From Streptomyces thermodiastaticus (GTDB taxonomy: Bacteria > Actinomycetota > Actinomycetes > Streptomycetales > Streptomycetaceae): 64,000 bases of DNA. The translations under genes and the position numbers were made by a program. This document shows positions 58,620-64,000 of the stretch, in pieces. Below the pieces are notes generated by a model that saw only the letters and a program-made list of their open reading frames with translations, was not told the origin of the DNA and did no database searches. How positions within the stretch are numbered: the first letter of the stretch is position 1; each line of letters begins with the position of its first letter. The DNA lies in assembly GCF_014656135.1 (NCBI RefSeq), contig NZ_BNBV01000027.1, forward strand, positions 18,278-82,277, given 5' to 3'.

Positions 58620-58644
58620 TTCGGCCGCATTGCGCCGGAGTTAC
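58607..58644 (-). promoter_or_regulatory. GlnR-like box upstream of nnaR
   Basis: On the minus strand GTAAC-6-GCAAT-6-GAACC-6-GTCAC has the exact spacing of the tandem GlnR box (gTnAC-n6-GaAAC, repeated). The first and fourth motifs are strong and the second and third carry changes. It lies between the narK stop and nnaR, in agreement with published GlnR control of nnaR. Confidence 0.6.
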
Positions 58645-58645
58645 G

Positions 58646-60022
58646 TCACGCCTCGGCGTGTTCCAGGCGCGGTTCCGGCTCTGTCGTCACGGTAGTCACG
58701 GTCCGCCCGGTCGGTCGACGCAGGTATACGGCCCAGGTCAGGGCGAAACAAACGGCGTAGTGGACGAGGAAGGCGACGAACGCGCCGGTGCCGGAGCCAA
58801 AGGAGAGGAAGGACTGGCGGAAGGCGAGGTTGATGCCGACCCCGCCGAGCGCCCCGACCGCGCCGATCAGTCCCATGGCGGCGCCGGACAGGCGGCGGCC
58901 GTACGCCGTGGCGGCCTCTCCCTGAAGTCCTTGGGCCAGGGCTTTGGCGTGGAAGATGCCGGGGATCATGGTGTACGAGGAGCCGTTGCCGAGGCCGCTG
59001 AGGGCGAACAGGGCGACGAAGACGGTCACGAACAGCGGCAGCGAGGCGCGCATGCTCGCCACGATCAGTCCGGCGGTCGCGGCGGCCATGGCGACGTAAC
59101 ACCACAGGGTGATGCGCGCGCCGCCGTAGCGGTCGGCGAGCCGGCCGCCGAGCGGCCGGATCAGCGAGCCGAGCAGCGGGCCGATGAAGGTCAGGCAGGC
59201 GGCCTGCAGCGGGGTCCGGCCGAACTGGCCGGTGAGCACCTGGCCGAAGGCGAAGCTGTAGCCGATGAAGGAGCCGAAGGTGCCGATGTAGAGCACCGAC
59301 ATGATCCAGGTGTGCAGGTCGCGGGCGGCGTCCTTGGCGGCGCCGGCGTCGTTGCGCACCGTCGCCAGGTTGTCCATGCGGCAGGCGGCGCACACGGCGG
59401 CCACCACGATCAGCGGGATGTAGATGCCCAGCAGGACGCGCGGCCCGCCGCCCGCGGCGATCACGGCGAGCGCCACCAGCTGGATCGCGGCCACGCCGAC
59501 GTTGCCGCCGCCGGCGTTGAGGCCGAGCGCCCAGCCCTTCTCCCGCAGCGGGAAGTAGGCGTTGATGTTGGTCATGGACGAGGCGAAGTTGCCGCCGCCG
59601 ATGCCGGCGAGCAGCGCCACCCACAGGAAGGTGGTGAAGGAGGTGCCGGGATGCATGACGGCGAAGGCGGCGACCGTCGGCACCAGCAGCAGGGCGGCCG
59701 AGATCATTGTCCAGTTCCGGCCGCCGAAGAGGGCCACGGCGAAGGTGTAGGGGACGCGGACGACGGAGCCGACGAGGGTGACCAGGGAGGTCAGCAGGAA
59801 CGTGTCGGCGGCGGTGAGGCCGTACTCCGGGCCCATGAAGAGCACCAGCACGGACCACAGGGTCCACACCGAGAAGCCGATGTGCTCGGACAGCACGGAG
59901 AACCAGAGGTTCCGGCGGGCGATCCGGCGTCCCGTCGTCCTCCAGAAGTCCTCGTCCTCCGCGTCCCAGTGTTCGATCCAGCGTCCTGTGCGGCGAGGGG
60001 GGATCGGGGCTCGGGCTGTCAT
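58646..60022 (-). CDS. narK: NarK-type nitrate/nitrite transporter
   Basis: A 458-residue MFS protein of the NarK/NasA group with 12 helices. FSVWTLWSVLVLFMGPEYGL, VRVPYTFAVALFGGRNW and the two nitrate signatures (GGNFASSMTNINAYFP and ALSGLGNGSSYTMIP) are diagnostic. It imports nitrate or exports nitrite. ATG 60022 gives MTARAPIPPRRTG. It is transcribed ahead of nnaR. A second GlnR-like site upstream was looked for, and only partial motifs (GTGAG, GTTCC, GTCAC with 6-base gaps) near 60125-60150 were found. Confidence 0.94.
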   Translation of the reverse strand: MTARAPIPPRRTGRWIEHWDAEDEDFWRTTGRRIARRNLWFSVLSEHIGFSVWTLWSVLVLFMGPEYGLTAADTFLLTSLVTLVGSVVRVPYTFAVALFGGRNWTMISAALLLVPTVAAFAVMHPGTSFTTFLWVALLAGIGGGNFASSMTNINAYFPLREKGWALGLNAGGGNVGVAAIQLVALAVIAAGGGPRVLLGIYIPLIVVAAVCAACRMDNLATVRNDAGAAKDAARDLHTWIMSVLYIGTFGSFIGYSFAFGQVLTGQFGRTPLQAACLTFIGPLLGSLIRPLGGRLADRYGGARITLWCYVAMAAATAGLIVASMRASLPLFVTVFVALFALSGLGNGSSYTMIPGIFHAKALAQGLQGEAATAYGRRLSGAAMGLIGAVGALGGVGINLAFRQSFLSFGSGTGAFVAFLVHYAVCFALTWAVYLRRPTGRTVTTVTTEPEPRLEHAEA

Positions 60023-60220
60023 CGCGCCTCCACGGGCTCCGGCTGCTCGGTCGGGTGTCGACCTGCCGTCGACTGACTCGCACCGACGCTAGAAAGGGCG
60101 CGTTTCCTGGCTGTGGCGGCGGGTGACCGTGAGGGAACGTTGCTCTCACCGTCCCGGGCGGGGCGGTGAGAGGGCGGGTCCCAGCGCCTGCCGGCCGGTC
60201 TCGGCGCCGGCCGGCCGGTA

Positions 60221-61387
60221 TCAGCGCCGGCTTGCCGGCCACAGGTGCGGCCGGCGTCGCGCCGCGAGGTCCTCGACCCAGCCGAAGGCGCAGATCGCGG
60301 CACCGAGCAGCGGCCACACCAGAACGCACATCCACAGGCCGCTGCTCGCGTCGAGGACGGCGGCCGCCTCGTCGCCGCGCAGGAGGGGCAGCCGGTAGAC
60401 CTGGTCGAGCAGCGGGACGGCGGCGGTGATGAGCAGGTTGTGCCACAGGTAGACGGTCACCGCGCGGTTGTTGGCCAGGGTGATCAGGCCGTCGAAGCGG
60501 CGCAGCCGCTCCGGCAGCCGCCGCCAGGACGGGGCGCCGTGCAGCAGGATCACCACGGCGCCGAACGACCACAGGGCCTGGGCGAGGGGGATGTCGTTGA
60601 GGTCCCAGCCGCTGTCCCCCCGGTGTCCGGCGGCGCACGCGAGGCCGGCCGCCATGCAGAACGCCGCCCCGGACACCGCCAGGTAGCGGGGGACGAGCCG
60701 CAGTGCTCCTTGCCGGTGGGCGAAGCCCAGGATCCAGCAGCCGCCGTACACCACGAAGTCCGTCACCGCGTCGCCCGCCTCGCCGGGGACGGTCACCAGG
60801 CCGGTGCCGAGCACCGCGGTCAGGGCGAGCGGGGCGAGCAGGGTGGGCCACGGGGCGCGGCGCCAGGCCCGCAGCAGCAGGGGGGAGGCCAGCACGAACC
60901 ACAGGTAGGCGCGCAGGTACCACAGCGGACCGGCCGCGTCGTCGGCCCAGGTCGTGCCCAGCAGGCCGGCGGCGGAGCCGAGGTGCTCCGGGTAGGGCGG
61001 GGCGCCGAGAGGGACGAGGTAGGTCAGGAGCCCGGCCAGACCCGTGATGCCACCGGAGCCGGGGCCGTGCAGGGGGGTCCAGCCGGCGAGCAGGAGCAGC
61101 GGCAGCAGGACGGCGGCGAACGCCCACAGCGGCGGCAGCAGGCGACGCAGCCGGTCCCGGAGCACGCCGGGCGCCGACCGGCGGTCCAGGGAGCGGGCCG
61201 TCAGGGAGCCGGCCAGCGCGAACATCACGCCCATGGAGGGGAACAGCACCGTCAGCCAGGCCCAGCCGAACAGGTGGTAGACCACCACCCGGAGCAGGGC
61301 CAGGGCCCGCAGCAGGTCCAGGTACCGGTCGCGGCCGGGGGCCGGGGAGTGTCCGGGGGCCGTCCGCGCCGCGAGGGTCTCGGTCAT
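60221..61387 (-). CDS. Acyltransferase 3 family membrane protein
   Basis: A 388-residue membrane protein with about ten helices of the acyltransferase 3 family, which puts acetyl or other acyl groups on sugars. YLDLLRALALLRVVVYHLFGW has the family's conserved Arg and His, and YLWHN near the C-terminus is the second mark. Its ATG overlaps the stop of the deacetylase-glycosyltransferase gene by four bases, so it probably acts on the same exopolysaccharide. An O-acylation role is inferred from the family. Confidence 0.88.
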   Translation of the reverse strand: MTETLAARTAPGHSPAPGRDRYLDLLRALALLRVVVYHLFGWAWLTVLFPSMGVMFALAGSLTARSLDRRSAPGVLRDRLRRLLPPLWAFAAVLLPLLLLAGWTPLHGPGSGGITGLAGLLTYLVPLGAPPYPEHLGSAAGLLGTTWADDAAGPLWYLRAYLWFVLASPLLLRAWRRAPWPTLLAPLALTAVLGTGLVTVPGEAGDAVTDFVVYGGCWILGFAHRQGALRLVPRYLAVSGAAFCMAAGLACAAGHRGDSGWDLNDIPLAQALWSFGAVVILLHGAPSWRRLPERLRRFDGLITLANNRAVTVYLWHNLLITAAVPLLDQVYRLPLLRGDEAAAVLDASSGLWMCVLVWPLLGAAICAFGWVEDLAARRRPHLWPASRR

Positions 61388-63609
61388 GCCACGGGCCTCC
61401 CGGGTGCGGTGGTGCTCATCGCGTCCGCCCGCTCCCGTGGCTGCCGTGGCTCCGCCGGCCCGGGGGCGCGCAGCACGCCGGTGCGGCGCAGTTTCTGCCA
61501 GTGCAGCCGGCCGCCGGTCAGCGCGGTGATCCAGGACTGGAGCAGCACCACGTACATCAGCTGCCGGTACAGGATCTGCTGCAGCGGCAGCGAGACCAGG
61601 TGGATCATGGGCTCGCGGTCCAGGCGGAAGGCGTACGCGGCGCACAGGGCCTGGACGGCGAGCACGCCCAGCCAGGCGGCGATCGTCTTCTGCGTGGGCC
61701 CGAAGACCAGCCCGTACAGCAGGAACAGGTCGATCAGCGGGGCCAGCAGCGGGGCGACGACCATGAACAGGGCGACGAGCGGCAGGCCGACGCGGCCGAA
61801 CCGGCCGGAGGAACCGCGGTCCAGCAGCGCGCCGCGGTGTTTCCAGATGGCCTGCATGGTGCCGTAGGACCACCGGTAGCGCTGGGACCACAGCTGCCGG
61901 ACCGTCTGCGGCGCCTCGGTCCAGGCGCGGGCGTTCTCCGCGTAGACGACCCGCCAGCCGGCGCGGTGCAGGGCCATGGTGACGTCGGTGTCCTCGGCAA
62001 GGGTGTCGTCGCTGAGGCCGCCGGCCTGCTCCAGGGCCGAGCGGCGGAAGGCGCCGACCGCGCCGGGGACGGTCGGCATGCAGCACAGCACGTCGTACAT
62101 GCGGCGGTCGAGGTTGAAGCCCATCACGTACTCGATGTGCTGCCAGGACCCGATGAGCGAGTCCCGGTTGCCCACCTTGGCGTTGCCGGCGACGGCGCCG
62201 ACCCGCGGGTCGGCGAAGGGCTGCACCAGCTCGCGGACGGTGGACGGTTCGAAGACCGTGTCGCCGTCCATCATGACGATCAGGTCGTGGGAGGCCTCGG
62301 CGATGCCCCGGTTGAGGGCGGCGGGCTTGCCCGCGTTGCGCTGCCGGACGACGCGGACGCCGGGCAGGTCGAGGACCTCGACGAGGTCGGCGGTGCCGTC
62401 GGTGGAGCCGTCGTCCACGACGAGGACCTCCACGGGGTGCTCACCGGCCACCAGCGAGCGGACCGTGTTCTCGATGCACGTGGCCTCGTTGTACGCCGGG
62501 ACGACGACCGACACCGGTGCGGTGACCGGCGGTCCCCACCTCGGGCCGCGGCGGCGGACCCGCCGGGCGTGCGCGGCGGAGAGCAGCACCATCAGGGCGA
62601 ACCGGGCGATGACCAGGGCGCCGACCAGCGCAAGGCAGACCGCCAGGGCGCCGGTGAGCCGCTCGGAGGCCTGCACCAGGAGGATCCACGCCGTGCCCTG
62701 CCACAGGTCGGCGCCGGTGACCGGGGTGAGCGCGCTGGGGGCGCCCAGGGCCTCGGTGAGGTTGTCGAACCGGTAGCCGCGGGCCTGGAGCGCGGGCAGG
62801 TAGCGGTCGAGGGCCCGGACGGTCTGCTGCCGGTCGCCGCCGGAGTCGTGCATGAGGACGACGGCGCCCTGGTCGCCCTGCGGGGTGGCCCGGCGGACGA
62901 TCTCCGCCACGCCCGGCCTGCGCCAGTCCTCGCTGTCGAGGGTGTTGACGACGGTGATGTAGCCGCGGTGGCCGATGTACCGGGTCACCGGCCAGGACCG
63001 GTCGTCCATGGCGTCGGCGAAGGAGGAGTACGGCGGCCGGAACAGCGAGGTGCGCACCCCGGCCGCGCCGGTGAGGGCGAGCTGGTTCTGCGACAGCTCC
63101 CAGTCGATGCGCCGCTCGGACTGGTACGACAGGTCGGGGTGGTTGAACGTGTGCAGGCCGACCTCGTGCCCCTCCGCGACCATGCGCCGCACCAGGTCCG
63201 GGTGGCGCGAGGTCATGGTGCCGGTGACGAAGAACACCGCGTGCGCGTGGTGCTTCCTGAGCACGTCCAGCACTTTCGGCGTCCACTGAGGGTCGGGGCC
63301 GTCGTCGAAGGTGAGGACCAGCCGGCGGTCGGGGATGCGCAGGCTGGTGGCCCGTCCGTGCCGGGTGTCGATGACCGGGCCGCCGTCCAGGATCCGCCGC
63401 GGCACCGTGCCGGTGGCGGCCTCGGGGCGGATGCGGTGGTCGGCGAGGATCTCGCTGTGCACATAGCCGCGCAGCATCAGCATCGCCGTCAGCGCGGCCA
63501 GCAGCAGCGCGGGCACCAGCAGCCGCAGCGGCAGGCGCCGCGGTGGGCGGCGGGTGCGGGCGGCGGCACGGGTGTCGCGGGCGGCGGGCCTCGGGCTCGG
63601 GCGGGCCAT
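61384..63609 (-). CDS. matB: MatB-like bifunctional polysaccharide deacetylase / GT2 synthase
   Basis: A 741-residue fusion. After an N-terminal membrane anchor (LRLLVPALLLAALTAMLML), the NodB deacetylase domain has LTFDDGPDPQW and HTFNHPDLSYQ (metal-binding Asp and His residues), FRPPYSS and VVLMHDSGGDR. A middle helix precedes the GT2 domain: PVSVVVPAYNEATCIENT, VVDDGSTDGT, MMDGDTVFEP, TLAEDTDVTMALHRAG and the processive QRYRW. C-terminal helices form the export channel. This is the layout of MatB, which makes and partly deacetylates poly-beta-1,6-GlcNAc for pellet formation in streptomycetes. Both partner genes overlap it by 1-4 bases. Confidence 0.92.
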   Translation of the reverse strand: MARPSPRPAARDTRAAARTRRPPRRLPLRLLVPALLLAALTAMLMLRGYVHSEILADHRIRPEAATGTVPRRILDGGPVIDTRHGRATSLRIPDRRLVLTFDDGPDPQWTPKVLDVLRKHHAHAVFFVTGTMTSRHPDLVRRMVAEGHEVGLHTFNHPDLSYQSERRIDWELSQNQLALTGAAGVRTSLFRPPYSSFADAMDDRSWPVTRYIGHRGYITVVNTLDSEDWRRPGVAEIVRRATPQGDQGAVVLMHDSGGDRQQTVRALDRYLPALQARGYRFDNLTEALGAPSALTPVTGADLWQGTAWILLVQASERLTGALAVCLALVGALVIARFALMVLLSAAHARRVRRRGPRWGPPVTAPVSVVVPAYNEATCIENTVRSLVAGEHPVEVLVVDDGSTDGTADLVEVLDLPGVRVVRQRNAGKPAALNRGIAEASHDLIVMMDGDTVFEPSTVRELVQPFADPRVGAVAGNAKVGNRDSLIGSWQHIEYVMGFNLDRRMYDVLCCMPTVPGAVGAFRRSALEQAGGLSDDTLAEDTDVTMALHRAGWRVVYAENARAWTEAPQTVRQLWSQRYRWSYGTMQAIWKHRGALLDRGSSGRFGRVGLPLVALFMVVAPLLAPLIDLFLLYGLVFGPTQKTIAAWLGVLAVQALCAAYAFRLDREPMIHLVSLPLQQILYRQLMYVVLLQSWITALTGGRLHWQKLRRTGVLRAPGPAEPRQPRERADAMSTTAPGRPVA

Positions 63610-64000
63610 CAGGCGGCGACCCCCGGCGCGGACGGGGACGGGGACGGCGTCCGGGTGCCGGCCGGGCCGGGCCCGGGGACGGTCGTCGCGCCGGGCGTCG
63701 TGGTGGGATGCGGTGCCGTGGTGACGGGCACCGGGCTGCCGGGGCCGGTCGCGACGTTGCCGGGCCCGTCCGCGCCGGATCCGGTGCCGTCGCCGCCGGG
63801 GTCCTGCGGTGCGGGCGTGCCGTCGGTGGGCGTACCGCCGCCGTCGGGCGGCGTCGGAGCGGGCCAGGTGCCGGCCGGTGGCATGGTCGGCCGGGTCACC
63901 GGGGTGCTCACGCCGGCCGAGGGCCGGCGCGGGCCGCCGGTGGCGGTGGTGGCGGGGCCGGGGCGGGCCGAGGCGCCCGGGTGGCCGGGGCCGGCGGACG
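63609..64000 (-). CDS. Pro/Thr/Gly-rich C-terminal part of the gene upstream of matB (5' end outside window)
   Basis: On the minus strand the frame is open from the window end to a stop at 63609. About 130 codons are seen, rich in Pro, Thr, Gly and Ala, without a recognisable domain. Its stop TGA overlaps the ATG of the matB-like gene by one base, so translation is coupled. In S. coelicolor matA precedes matB; this may be its 3' end, but the tail alone cannot show that. A GTG at 63911 is internal. Confidence 0.6.
   Translation of the reverse strand, partial: SAGPGHPGASARPGPATTATGGPRRPSAGVSTPVTRPTMPPAGTWPAPTPPDGGGTPTDGTPAPQDPGGDGTGSGADGPGNVATGPGSPVPVTTAPHPTTTPGATTVPGPGPAGTRTPSPSPSAPGVAA

Overview
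This window is high-GC, densely coded actinobacterial chromosome, almost certainly Streptomyces. Third codon positions are nearly all G or C, GTG starts are common, and it carries a sporulation protein of the SsgA family, a DasR-type N-acetylglucosamine PTS locus, a SigU/RsuA pair, an NnaR/NarK pair and a MatB-like gene. From memory, the gene order follows the S. coelicolor chromosome from about SCO2897 (penicillin-binding protein) to SCO2963, so this is conserved core DNA with one clear exception near 7-12.3 kb.

Layout. 1-5.2 kb: end of a class A penicillin-binding protein, a small guanidinium exporter behind a guanidine-III riboswitch, a GroES-like protein, a DUF3618 protein, Bcp peroxiredoxin, tRNA-Leu(UAG), RdgB and RNase PH. 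5.2-8.3 kb: EIIB and two EIIC genes of the GlcNAc PTS with three DasR-like sites. 8.4-12.3 kb: a compact RiPP cluster (precursor, C39-peptidase ABC exporter, SunS-like glycosyltransferase) that looks like a glycocin system. 12.3-16.1 kb: a metallo-hydrolase, a PemK-like protein and a CysM/CysO/Mec sulfur-carrier cysteine pathway behind a Cys-ending leader peptide. 16-25 kb: amino acid permease, DUF2017, ClpS, NAD salvage (PncB, PncA) and a secreted M6 protease. 25-37 kb: two RDD proteins, SsgG-like protein, glycolate-oxidase-like flavoprotein, HPD with an Lrp regulator, Lon-like protease, IclR regulator, DEAD/DEAH helicase and MFS exporter. 37-44 kb: tRNA-Cys with a partial downstream copy, a SUKH-like gene and a three-subunit molybdenum hydroxylase. 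44-57 kb: GH20 hexosaminidase, DUF3039, YqgE, MurA, HU, malic enzyme, a likely small RNA, HelD/HelR-like ATPase, RsuA/SigU, a CGNR protein and a decayed DUF397/HTH/ATPase module. 57-64 kb: NnaR, NarK, and an acyltransferase next to a deacetylase-glycosyltransferase fusion (MatB-like).

The most notable system is at 7.0-12.3 kb. The precursor core at 8642-8755 resembles sublancin in layout (Gly start, Ala-Gln-Cys, central loop Cys, C-terminal Cys) but keeps only the outer cysteine pair and the loop cysteine. The glycosyltransferase has the N-terminal signature and motif order of SunS, and the exporter is SunT-like. I see no immunity gene and no thiol oxidoreductase. The gene just upstream is a GlcNAc-family PTS permease (nagE2 position) whose codon use matches the cluster rather than its sister nagE1. 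Because characterised glycocins depend on sugar PTS permeases of their targets, the permease may be a co-transferred, resistant target allele. That link is inference.

No transposase, integrase, CRISPR array or rRNA gene was seen.
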